From NCBI GenBank assembly GCA_963556145.1, contig OY744471.1, positions 4,085,590-4,149,589 of the forward strand: a stretch of DNA of 64,000 nucleotides. Direction: 5' to 3'. Position 1 is the stretch's first letter; the number at the start of each line of letters is the position of its first letter. A model generated the notes under the pieces. It made no database searches. It had not been told where the DNA came from and was given only the letters and a program-made list of their open reading frames with translations. The position numbers and the translations under genes were made by a program. Shown here one piece after another: positions 10,803 to 20,592 of this stretch. Source of the stretch: Hygrocybe punicea. Taxonomy: Eukaryota; Basidiomycota; Agaricomycetes; Agaricales; Hygrophoraceae.

Positions 10803-12543
10803 TATGGGCTTGTGACAAGTTTGAGGAAGTCATTGGGAAGCTGAACTGTGATTCAGTCAACGATGGTTTGGTTAGAAGAAGGATGGGTCTGTTGTGACTG
10901 ATCTGGGTGACATGACATATGAGGAGATAGTATTGAGGATGAGGTTAATGTTTGTGATGCACGAGAAGAGGTGGATGGATGTCTGGTTGAGGAGCTTAAT
11001 GGGGGATTGGTTGAGAAGGGTGGAGGAGTGTTTTGCGGGCGTCAACGGGAGCGGTAGCAAACTATCGCTGTTGCAGAGCTTTGCGTCTCTCGATGATCCT
11101 TTACCTTTCGCAGAGGACTTTTTCAAAGCATATCCATTGGCAACGAAGCAACTACTAGCTTCCGAGGACAAGGCTTACTTTTTGACGATATCCCAAAGGC
11201 CGGGACAGAAGCCCGTTCCCTTCATCCCTGTATTGGATGCCAACTTTGAGGTTTGGTTCAAGAAGGTGAGGTTGTGTTCACCAACATTTTTGTTCATTTC
11301 CTTGCTCAAGTTGGTTTACAGGATTCCCTGTGGGCGGCAGAGGATATTGAAGCCGTCTTCGACCAGGACCCCCAGCGCGTATGTATCCTGCAAGGACCAG
11401 TCGCAGTGAAGAACTCGAAGGTTAAGGACGAACCCATAAAAGACCTTCTTGGGAACATCAATGCCTACCTTATCCGCCGGATTCTCGAGTGTCGGTATGG
11501 GGGTGACGAATCTAAAATTCCCACCGTGGACTACCTTAGCCCCAAGCACATTGCGTCTTCTCAGGAAGTAGTCTCCTTGGGTGTCGAGCGGGAGGTAGCT
11601 GAGGGTGTAGTAAGCTATAGTCTGGGTAAGGATATTCCTGATGCCTTGTTGTGGCTGGAGATATTAGCGGGCTCTGAGCTCAGCTGGCTGTGGGCTCTCC
11701 TCACCTCGACAACCATTGTCCAGGGACATTCATACATCGATAACCCAATTTGGCAGCTTCTTGCACCTCGACCCCTGCAGAAGGTTGTCGTCACTTCCTT
11801 GGATTCGTCGCCACGATCTGTGACGCTTTATGGCACTGCTCGTTTGTACGGCAAACACAAACCCGCCTTCAAGGCGGCCGAAATTCGCTATCAGCCTACC
11901 TCGAATGTGATCATATATGAAGATCGTCGCAACGTATCAGTACCCCTTCACTTACAATTCGCCTATAAACCTTCTATGGGCTCGGCTACGATCCACGAGA
12001 TCGCGGAGGGCCGTAACTTACGGATCAAGGAGTTCTACTGGAAACTATGGTATGGTGATGATGCTGTTCTCCCAGACATCGACATCCGCGATACATTCAC
12101 CGGTCCAGAGATCACGATTGACATGGCATCGGTGCAAAAATTCTGTGCTGTCGTGGGCAACCAAGATGAATCTTTCAAGACGGTGAGGAATGTGGAGGTC
12201 AAGGCGCTGATGGACTTTGCCATCGTAACTGGTTGACAGGTAAAAGAGATGGCCTTCAATATTCTCGGCTTGATGCATCCGCTCCTGTTCAGTATCACCC
12301 AGGTCGAGCCCATTTGGGCGGATCTTAATGGTGGTATGGATCGTCTGCCCAACCTAGCCGACATCACCGCTCGCATTTGAATAAAAAAGAGTGAACTTCT
12401 GCGTGCAATTGCTCATGATAATTCTGCTGATTTCCAGGTCATCCATGGAATTGAAGCGGAACGATTGCTTCAGATGGTCGATGTAATTCCTCGAGCCAAT
12501 TTCCGATTCAACTTCCCTTCCCTCGAAACAGTGGAGCGGTAGC
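10803..12543 (+). pseudogene. Captured chimeric fatty acid synthase fragment (beta segment fused to alpha segment)
   Basis: From 10,803 the plus strand reads DKFEEVIGKLN, a frame change near 10,885, then TDLGDMTYEEIVLRM, WLRRVEECFAGVNGSGSK, QKPVPFIPVLDANFEVWFKK and, after an intron, DSLWAAEDIEAVFDQDPQR, DEPIKDLLGNI and RNLRIKEFYWKLWYGDD to MDFAIVTG. This is the stretch of fungal FAS beta between the enoyl reductase and the start of the dehydratase. At about 12,234 a TGA replaces the expected Trp, and the sequence switches to KEMAFNILGLMHP, PIWADLNGGMDRLPNLADI, a TGA for Arg, and VIHGIEAERLLQMVDVIP, which belongs to FAS alpha, between ketoreductase and ketosynthase. The intron at 11,266-11,321 is kept, so genomic DNA was captured. 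No catalytic domain is complete. Codons 10,894-11,265 plus 11,322-12,233 remain open, so a truncated protein is possible. Confidence 0.85.
11266..11321 (+). other. Retained 56-bp intron in the captured fatty acid synthase piece
   Basis: The frame ending VWFKK at 11,265 is followed by GTGAGG, and the downstream frame resumes with DSLWAAED after TTTACAG at 11,321. The frame is preserved (phase 0). An intact intron argues against an mRNA-derived copy. Confidence 0.85.
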
Positions 12544-12617
12544 ACACTCTTGCTGTTCCAAATTCCAGAATCTCAATAGACCTAGGGCAACATTTGGAGA
12601 ACATACAATGTACACTT

Positions 12618-15600
12618 TTACAATTTATCAACCAAACTAGAAATAAAGGAAGTAATATCATCTGGAACTTGCTTCTGCATCTCCCCATACATCTCCAGTT
12701 CCTGAAGCTCCTGTCCCCAATCCATACCATCAGTGAAATTAAGACCTCTACCTTGTCAAATAGAATACTTCAACAGCTGCAAGCCTTCCATAAGTTCAGG
12801 TGAAATACAACTTCGCCGAGCTGTCACAGTTTCTTTGCTTGAAGAAAATACACGCTCACAAGGCACTGCTGATGCTTGTATTGGCAGAATATCCATTGCA
12901 AGGCCAAAAACACCTGGAAAACGCAGTTGATTTTCCTTGATACATTGTTGTCAAATAGCTAGCAATTATGAAAAAAAAATGCCACATGCCTGCCAAAATA
13001 GCAAACTCCCTGTTGCTGGTCGATCATCATGAAGATATGCATTACCTTCAATTTCAGCAGATTGCTGTGGTGTTAGGCGATGTGGATGACGGTTGAGTTT
13101 CAGAATATCTCTTGCTGTGGGACAATGAGGTGCTGTGTTCACTGCTGCAGGCGCATCAGTTCTTGCAGCAGCAGTGGCAATGGCAGCAGCATGATATGGG
13201 CGAAGCTGGGAAAAATAAATGAGAATGAGTGAAATAAATATCATAGGAACCTACAGCCTCAATAAATATATCCCTGGCCCACTCAACTCGCTCAGGCATA
13301 TGCTCTTCAAACCAAGACAATTTGATGGAAGGATCAAGAACTGGAAAAAACAAATAATCAATGCCTAATACAAAAAGAACAAAAAAATGACAAACTCATT
13401 GCCAGGGTATAAGCTGGAACCAAGTCAGTTCGTTGACTATAAGACTCAAGTTTGTCAAGGCCAGCTTGAACAATTTCAGCTGTCTCTTGATAGTCATCTT
13501 GATGTGCTTTCCAAACATCGATAATCGTTTCAAATGCTGGTATGGCGTGACATAAGGTTGGCGTCTTTTCATGGGATATAATTTGTTGGAAAGCATGTGG
13601 AACCTAACAAACTGCATTTGAGTAGTGTATAGAGCTCTATTGTTTGAGACACCAACCTGGAGAATGATTTGAAATGCTTGAAGACCTTCCCAGTCCTGCT
13701 CAGTAAGTTGAAATTTTTGTAGACTAGAAAACTCTTGATTTTCAAGAAAGATATCAAGAACCTAAATATTTGTCAACAACCAAATCAGACACTTGAATAC
13801 TATAAGTACTTCTCGTAAATCAATTGCTCTTTCAATCATCAGTAATGTTGATGACCATCGAACCTCCATATCACGCAAAAGTTGGAGTTCTGGCCTCTCT
13901 AGTCGTTCAAACACAGATAAAAAATGTTGCCGGCGTGATGACCTGATCTGTGTTCAAGAGCAGAAATTAAGTTAAGACTTCCAAGATAAGTCAGCACATA
14001 CAGCATGAATCAGAGATCGCACTGTTGCAATAGGATCTCGTTCCAGGTTATCCATCATGTCTCCAGTTGAAGGAATGTAATCATCAGCATCTTCTTTTGC
14101 ATAATCCAGATTAGTAATGGCTGATAAAACTGCTTGGCACGCGAGATTGACAATATGCGGAAAGCATCTAGAATCCAACACAATAAGTACTAGTTGCAAT
14201 CCTAGAATGTTACATACCTAACTCTTCATTTTGTTTGGTCAAATGGAATCTTGCGACGGCGAAGTTCACGCTCCAGAGTTACCATTAATGTATCATTATT
14301 TGATGCATTGTCAAGTGTTACCCATCCAATCTGGAAGATATTCATAATAGGAATAATTAAAATCAACAGCACACACCTTCTCAGTAATCTTGAGACGGTC
14401 AGTGACATGAAGGAACACATGTGCAAGATGCTCGCCATCATGTCTTCCTGGCACATGGTGAAACCCCACCAGATCGGCACGCAATTTGAGAATATGTTGG
14501 GGACCATTGTTGGTTTCTTCAGTGCGTGCTTGAATCCAATGTGCTGTAACAGCCATGAAGGGTGTTCGATTTGGATCACTCCACATATCAGTGGTGAAAG
14601 ATATCTTCCCCACAGATTTCTGTTCATCAATAAGCAAGCATACAACACAATGAAAAATAATTGAGTAACCTGCATGACCACAGATAGCTGATCAAGATGT
14701 TCCCCAACCGACTCTTCAATACGAGTACGAATTGTCGTTCTACCCGGAATATCTGAGTCTTTTAGCTCCTGACAAAGCATTAGAAAAATTGCCCGGAGTC
14801 GGGGGGATTCAATTATATTGATTGACTAAATAAACCTCTTGTCAATGTGCATCACAATATATATCATCCCATACCTGATCATCACCCACAATAAACTCAA
14901 CAATTGCATCAACGAACCCCGCATTCGAGTATGGTTGTTGATCAGGGGCACGGGAAGCTGTTGGTTGACCACGAGCCTTTCGATATTCATCCACAGCTTT
15001 CTGGACAGTCTTTGCTTGGATCTTGATGTTGAGATTGTCACATCCTGAGACCCACGGATTGAGGTGTTCCTCAGCAAGGTGTCGACGAAGCATGCTTGTA
15101 GCACTGCTGGCACCAAACTTGGTGATCTTGTGAGCAGGCTTCGTCGTTGCAATATGTCTACCAGGCAATTAAGTTTCACATCATCAAAATACATCATGTT
15201 GAAATACAAACTGGCAGAATTGGCAACACCTCTGGCTGCCTTGCTTCTCATAAAAGGTCCACACATCTGATGCAGCATAGCGATTCTTGTTCCCTGCAGG
15301 ACCTCCAGAAGACACGCGATGTTGTGCATGGGAAGGTGGACCTGCATTTTGTGATTCTCCACTGTCAGACTCAGAGTTGCTCGACTCGGACTCAGAGCTT
15401 GAGCCAATTGATGCTAGCGGGGGTGTGGCGTTCTCTAGATCAAAGAGAGGAAGAGGAGTTGGCATAGTGGAAGTAGATGGTTGATTAGATGCATGAAGGA
15501 TAGGAGGAGCTGGCGTCAATGAAGTAGATGGCTGATTCATTGGATGGAAGAGAGGAGGGGCCAGCGTCACCGAAGTTGACAGTTGATTGACCGAGAACAC

Positions 15601-16095
15601 ATCATCGGCTCCATCACTCGATGGGCTTGGTATATTAAAGGCAACTCGTCGTACAGGTACAGGGCTTTCTGGAATTTGTCGGCCCTGGAGCGGTGTTTTT
15701 TTCCTCACTCGAACACGGCGGGGTCGAGGGGGAGTAGGGCTGTATAAGAGTCCAATGGCTGTGGCTACATTCAATGGATCTTTGGCTTTATGGGATACAG
15801 CCCTTCGTCGTTGGGACGTGAGGACCACAGGTGACATTGGTTGCCGGGTGGGAGTTGCAGCATTAACATCATATTGTACGCGAAACTCGGGGTCCACTTC
15901 GACAGCCTTCACCTTTCCTTTACCTCTCCATGACTTCCTGGGAGCAACCTCATCCAGTTCATGCACAAAGCCTAACAGCTGATACGTCAACTGGTATTAC
16001 AGTTTGATGAGGTACATACCTTCAATTTGAAAACTTGATTGAACGGCACCAGTTGCAAACTTTGTGGTGTCTTCATTCTTACGTTGTGGTGGCAT
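12618..16095 (-). CDS. hAT family transposase with BED-type zinc finger
   Basis: Multi-exon gene, start ATG at 16,095 (MPPQRKNEDTTKF). After a Ser/Pro-rich N-terminal region comes the BED finger, split by an intron: VWTFY...CCQFCQ and, from about 15,160, HIATTKPAHKITKF ... MLRRHLAEEH. The RNase H-like core shows KISFTTDMWSDPN (first Asp), WVTLDNASNND (second Asp) and CFPHIVNLACQAV (the C-to-H segment). The C-terminal hATC dimerisation region is clear: PIQASAVPCERVFSSSKETV followed by ARRSCISPELMEGLQLLKYSI. Right after KYSI a TGA (12,756-12,758) interrupts a frame that continues with QGRGLNFTDGMDWGQELQEL to a natural-looking stop at 12,618. The TGA probably replaces CGA. The protein would end just after hATC, so activity is uncertain but not excluded. 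It should act on the ends of the surrounding element. Confidence 0.88.
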
Positions 16096-16149
16096 GCTAA
16101 CAAGCATGAGCTCAGGTGATGAAACAGAAATCAGAGAACTTACTTCAAT

Positions 16150-17270
16150 TAATGGTTCGAATGGGTATTTGGTGGGGGGGAGTACTCAGGGAGACCAGCA
16201 CTGAAGGGAGAGGGCAGATCAATGGTGAGAAACAGTTTCTGAGGGAGGGAAATGGCACTCACAGGAGGGAGAGCAGCGGCACGCACACACGGGAGGCAGA
16301 GAGGGGACACAAGGGGGGTAAGACAACGGAGGCAGTGGTGGAGCCTCGAGAAGGTGGGGGATGGCACTAAAGCGAGGGTGACGGCTTGAAACCGGATGGG
16401 AGTGCTCAGGGAGACTGGCACTGGACAGAGACGGCAGGTTGGTAAGAAATGGTTTGGAGGGGGGAAATGGCGCTCACAGGAGGGAACCGCTCAATGGAGA
16501 GACGGTGAGCTCTCAAAGGGGGTTAAGACGACGGTGGCGGAGCCTTGAGTAAGTCGGGGGACGGCGCTAAACAGAGGGTGACAGCCTGGGACTGAGGGGG
16601 AGCCTGCACTGGAGGGAGAAGGTAGGTTGACGGGGAGAAACAGTTTCCGAGAAAGGGAAACGGCACTGAGCCACTCAAGGGAGGAGGCAGAGAGGGCTCT
16701 CAAGGGGGGATGGAGCCTCGAGAAGGTGGGGGGATGGCACTAAACGGAGGGTGACAGCTTGGGACCAGGATGGAAGTGCTCGGGGAGACTGGCACTGGAC
16801 AGGTAACCGCAGGTTGAGGGTAAGAAATGGTCTGGAGGGGGGAAATGGCACTCACAGGAGGGAACCGCTCAAGGGAGAGACGGTGAGCTCTCAAAGGGGG
16901 TTGAGACAACAGTGGCGGAGCCTCAAGCAAGTCAAGGAATGGTGTTAAATGGAGGGTGACGAGGGGGAGCCTGCACTGGAGGGAGAGGGCAGGTTAACGG
17001 GGAGAAAAAGTTTCCGAGGAAAAAAACGGCACTTACAGGAGGGAGATACTCAAGGGAGAGTGATGGCGTTCACAGGAGGTGAAGAAGGCTCTCAAGGGGG
17101 TAAGACGACAGTGGCAGCGAGCCTCGAGAAGGTGGGGGGACAGCACTAAATGGATGGTGACGGCTTGGAAGTTGGGACCAAAATGGAAGCTCAGGGAGCC
17201 TGCACTGGAGAGAGAGGAAGTCAGGTTCTTTAAACTTGAAGGACGGAACCGGCAGACCACACTCACAGTA
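16150..17270. repeat. Tandem repeat array upstream of the transposase gene
   Basis: The phrase AAATGGCACTCACAGGAGGGA and variants recur near 16,250, 16,466, 16,659, 16,846 and 17,024 (intervals about 216, 193, 187 and 178 bp), each followed by GAGAGACGGTGAGCTCTCAA-like sequence and then GGAGACTGGCACTGGACAG-like sequence. Copies at 16,466 and 16,846 are nearly identical. The array lies between the transposase start and the right subterminal region, opposite in position to the minisatellite at 9,000-9,860 but unrelated to it in sequence. Confidence 0.8.
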
Positions 17271-17615
17271 TGAAGATGGGAGCCTCGAGACGGTACAAGG
17301 TAGCATGACAGGGAGGAAGGGAGACAGCTGATGCTTGAAGCTTGAAGGACAAAGACGGCGAGCGTGTGACAGAGGAGCGTTGAGAAAGTCGGAGACGTCG
17401 TTGAGGAGATGGTGATGGTGATGTGGGGAGCAAACTGCGGGTCATGGGACTTGTGGGAGCCCTATGCCCACAAATTGCCTAATTTGGAACTTTGAACCAG
17501 TTGGTCCATGGTTAACCACGGTCTGGGACTGTAACCGGACCGTTACCAATGGTTCGGTTAAATTTCGGTCCGGTCCGAACGGTCCGCGGTCTTTAACCAG
17601 ACCGTGGCAACACTA

Positions 17616-17623
17616 CAGCCAGG
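17616..17623. repeat. Right 8-bp target-site duplication of the hAT element
   Basis: CAGCCAGG follows the terminal CAACACTA directly, matching 7,735-7,742. A second partial copy (GCAGCCAGG) follows at once, so the target was locally repetitive. Confidence 0.92.
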
Positions 17624-17760
17624 GCAGCCAGGCCCAATCGCAGCGTGTATCCGAGTCGCGGTGATCAATGATAGCTTCGTACAATTCAATGGGAAGACGT
17701 TTTTGTGACTGTCAGGCACATTCAAGTTGATACGAAACAGAATAAAGGTGTTGTCTCCTA
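17624..17760 (-). pseudogene. 5' part of the F-box gene split by the hAT element
   Basis: The minus strand reads KRLPIELYEAIIDHRDSDTR and then CDW up to the hAT junction. This is the opening of an F-box of the agaricomycete LP.ELYE.IID type. The continuation LAACSLTCKVFLP is found 9.9 kb away at about 7,700-7,734. Just upstream, CTGACAG looks like an intron acceptor, so a short first exon may lie to the right. No clean start codon could be placed. Confidence 0.7.
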
Positions 17761-18079
17761 TATACCTATAACCCAAACGCAGAGAAGTAAACTTGAATGG
17801 TTAAATAATTGCTTATCTTCAAACATGTCAAGTTTCGTAGCCACATGTTTCTCTGAACGTAGTCCGTGATCAGAGAAGGTCGAATTTTTTGAAGGAAAAT
17901 TTCTCTTGAACTTGAAGACAATCGCACTTCCTCTACGATCTACATGATTACAGCTGATTTCATATCTATGCGGAATTTGAGAAAAGTTTCATTGTGGCGC
18001 AACTCCGCTGCCAGCTAAGCCGGACTCTATTAGACACGCTGAGTTACAATTGTGGTATACTACAAGTTTTCGTTAGACC

Positions 18080-19429
18080 ATGGTTGACTCTGATGGGTCT
18101 GACGATGATTCAGAAGACTACTGCGCCAATCTCTCGATACAGCTCATCCGACATACGCTGGCCATTCCCAAGATTGGCAAGCAACCTGACGTCAAGTCCA
18201 AGCGCGACATACTCAGCAAAGAACTTGTCTTCGTGTGTCTACCAGACAATTATGTGCATTGTATGCAAGCTATGCTAAAATGGTTTGGCGAAACGAAGTG
18301 GAAGATCTTGGATCAGCAACGCTACAAGTTCAAGTATTACCATCCTGGTCAACCGTAGGTATTTTCCTTTTACCTCTACAAACTTGGTTTACTCTAGCAC
18401 AGGAAAGCGGATGCACTAGATGTGGAGAAGGAGTCCGAATACCAAGAGTTTGTAGCAAAAATCAACGATAATCAGTATGGCAAAGTCAACATCATTATTG
18501 ATATCAACGACGTGAAAAACAAATGCCCTGTCGATGTAAGCACCAGCATGTTTGCAGATCCTTTCTGACGCCAGATACATACAGCCAGACGTTGTAGTCG
18601 ACAATGACAACCTACAAGATCCGGACCCAGCAGCTATACCAGAAGGCGCTACATCCTTAGATCTTGCATTGGCGCGGTTTCGCAGCTTGCTTGAAAAGAA
18701 GTACGGGAACGACAACAAGCCAGGACACTATGTCTACATTTGTGCTGACAACACTGAACTCCCACTTACTCCATTCATGATGCCTCAGTGGGCCATTGCT
18801 CTGGTAAGTTCCATCCCCTAAGTTACACAAACAATAGAACTGAGCTTGTATAGCACGACAGCAAGGCTACCATTCTCACCCCCCCCAACACTGCAGCTTT
18901 CGATCCTGCAAATCGCGGTGCTACCTTATTCCCAGCCCAACAGAAGGCACAGACGTCAACGCCGGCTTCAGATCAGGACCGTCAGTTCTCCCTATTCACA
19001 CAATTGATGACCACGGTTGTGGGTGCACTTGCCCCCAAGCCCTCCACTCCCAAGCGCAAGCGCTCCCTTGATCTGTCTCCATTCACGTCACCTGTCAAAC
19101 CCGAAATGGGTGATCTTTACAAATACCTGGTTTACACTCAGGATCATCTCGGAGTGCCGACTGCGTGCGACCATGAGGCTGCCCTAAGTCGTGAAGATTA
19201 TGGGCCAGACATCATCGGTTCACTCAAGGTCTCTGACCTCACAGAACTTGGGTTATCAAAAGGGGATGCAATGCGGTTGATAGCAGGTTGTGCTAGCTGG
19301 AAACGGATCCAGAAGAGGCAGCGTCTAGCTGTGAGATCCGGTCGCCATTCTCTATCAGTTGATGATCAACCAGCACCCCATCCGGCTGCTCGTGCTGCTA
19401 CTCTGGTGATACGCAGCGCACGTCCCTAA
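18080..19429 (+). CDS. Transposon accessory protein with C-terminal SAM-like domain, function unknown
   Basis: Starts MVDSDGSDDDSEDY just inside the left inverted repeat. Exons can be followed through introns near 18,355-18,400, 18,537 and 18,804-18,853. The segments in order are LVFVCLPDNYVHCMQAMLKW, KVNIIIDINDVKNKCPVD, LDLALARFRSLLEKKYG, HYVYICADNTELPLTPFMMP and, in the last exon, a Lys/Arg patch PKPSTPKRKRSLDLSP followed by DYGPDIIGSLKVSDLTELGL and SKGDAMRLIAG. The last part has the helix pattern and LGL..GD.M.L motif of SAM domains, suggesting a protein-protein or DNA contact role. It is transcribed opposite to the transposase in the same element. No catalytic motif is visible. Family membership beyond SAM-like is unknown to me. 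Confidence 0.65.
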
Positions 19430-20203
19430 GCACGGAAACCCTCTATTGGACCTATTCTAGCCTCGGACATGCTGCGATTCGCTGCGATTCATTGCGAAAC
19501 ATCCCGATTTATATGTATCTCCATTGCGATGCGACTGCGATATGCACGCGATATGGGCGATAATTTGACATTACGGCGATTTTCTTCGGAGCGCTTTGGC
19601 CCCCTTCGGAAACATATTTCGAGCCTCTCCGACATCACCCACGCTTGTACCGTTCACCCTATTCCATTCCGATTCCGTTCCGGTTCCAGGGAAGTCTTTA
19701 TGCGACATGTTTCACTTATTTCAAACAGTATAGCTCCTATCCTCTAGATATTTTGGAAATTGCTTCGCATGGTGCTATACCCTTCATTTCAGTTCCATTT
19801 CATCCCTATTGCACCATAGTTCCGTCGCGCACCATCTATTTGTCTTGCCTTCTTCACCCTGTATTGTCCTAACAACCAACTTTGCATAAATACCCCCTAT
19901 AGTTTACATACTAGAGAGACGTCTTGTATACCCCCGATTCCAGTCTATCATATCACCTCTTTACTGCGCCGTCCATGCGATAGCTCCGCTGTACTCTATT
20001 AAACTTTGCGTTCCTTCTATAAAGTGCTACATATACGCCAAAAACATCGCCGACTGTTTCGCACACGCCGCGCGTATCGCGCACATCGCACACATCAGAA
20101 ACATCATCGCCACTATCCAGAGCACCTCTGAGTATTTTTATTAACCTTTTGGATTGAGATTGAACCCCTCAGAATTCATACAGCACTGTGGTAGAGTTGG
20201 TAT
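19430..20203. other. Non-coding stretch of the Tc1/mariner-type element
   Basis: No long frames. The first half is full of GCGAT, CGCGAT and TGCGAC words (19,470-19,570 and 20,060-20,100), unlike its surroundings. A similar vocabulary appears in the solo-LTR-like insert at 27,040-27,660. This may be a trailer of the accessory gene or an inserted repeat. Confidence 0.4.
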
Positions 20204-20461
20204 TTGATTCCGTTCACATTACCACAGTGCACCCTTTCACCGGTTCCATCCCAAGATAACATTATCCGGTACAAGTACAGATGGGAAGATGGTGGTGCCT
20301 GTACCTGGTTTGGACCTGTGATGACCCCTGGTGATCAGACAGCAGATGACCGCCGTACGTGGTATTACAATCAGCAACTCAAGGTCCTCATCCCCATACC
20401 ACCAGGTTTCCATGCTCCACCGAGGGAAGGAGAAGAAGACATGCCAGCATGGGCTACCTAG
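20204..20461 (+). CDS. Small frame inside the Tc1/mariner-type element, possible exon
   Basis: The frame contains RYKYRWEDGGACTWFGPVM, then WYYNQQLKVLIPIPPGFHAP and an acidic end EGEEDMPAW before a stop. The density of Trp, Tyr and Pro and the lack of internal stops suggest genuine coding sequence, perhaps the last exon of the accessory gene or a separate small protein. The first 40 codons look less coding, so the real segment may begin near 20,245. Function unknown. Confidence 0.4.
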   Translation: MIPFTLPQCTLSPVPSQDNIIRYKYRWEDGGACTWFGPVMTPGDQTADDRRTWYYNQQLKVLIPIPPGFHAPPREGEEDMPAWAT

Positions 20462-20592
20462 TATTTACATGTAGCTACCATATCTCAAGGACTTTGCACG
20501 TATTTGCACCATATAAACATTTTGCCCAACTCGAATACAATGAGATTGCGTGACAAACTAGACAGGACATACAAAAGCTAGTGATGCGGAAA

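Larger units (their letters stand above)
7743..17615 (-). mobile_element. hAT DNA transposon, 9,873 bp, with captured cargo
   Basis: The ends are imperfect inverted repeats: TAGCGTTGGCACGGTC at 7,743 and, on the opposite strand, TAGTGTTGCCACGGTC ending at 17,615. Both continue into subterminal GGTCCGGTCC and GGTTAACC motif clusters (7,757-7,865 and 17,500-17,600). The 8-bp duplication CAGCCAGG brackets it exactly. Inside, on the minus strand, is a hAT transposase (12,618-16,095). The rest is cargo or later growth: an 819-bp palindrome, a GC-rich minisatellite, a G/A-rich array, a chimeric fatty acid synthase fragment on the plus strand, and a second repeat array at the other end. It is clearly larger than the few kilobases usual for hAT elements. 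It sits inside an F-box gene of the same orientation as the transposase. Confidence 0.92.

Noticed and set aside
10195..10860. 221-codon minus-strand frame, Ser/Pro-rich
   Set aside because: It follows the low-complexity G/A-rich array and runs into the captured FAS sequence in antisense.
18001..18060. Left inverted repeat of the Tc1/mariner-type element considered as the promoter of the accessory gene only
   Set aside because: The identical inverted copy at 21,672-21,770 and TA at both ends show it is a terminal repeat; promoter function may coexist but is not shown.
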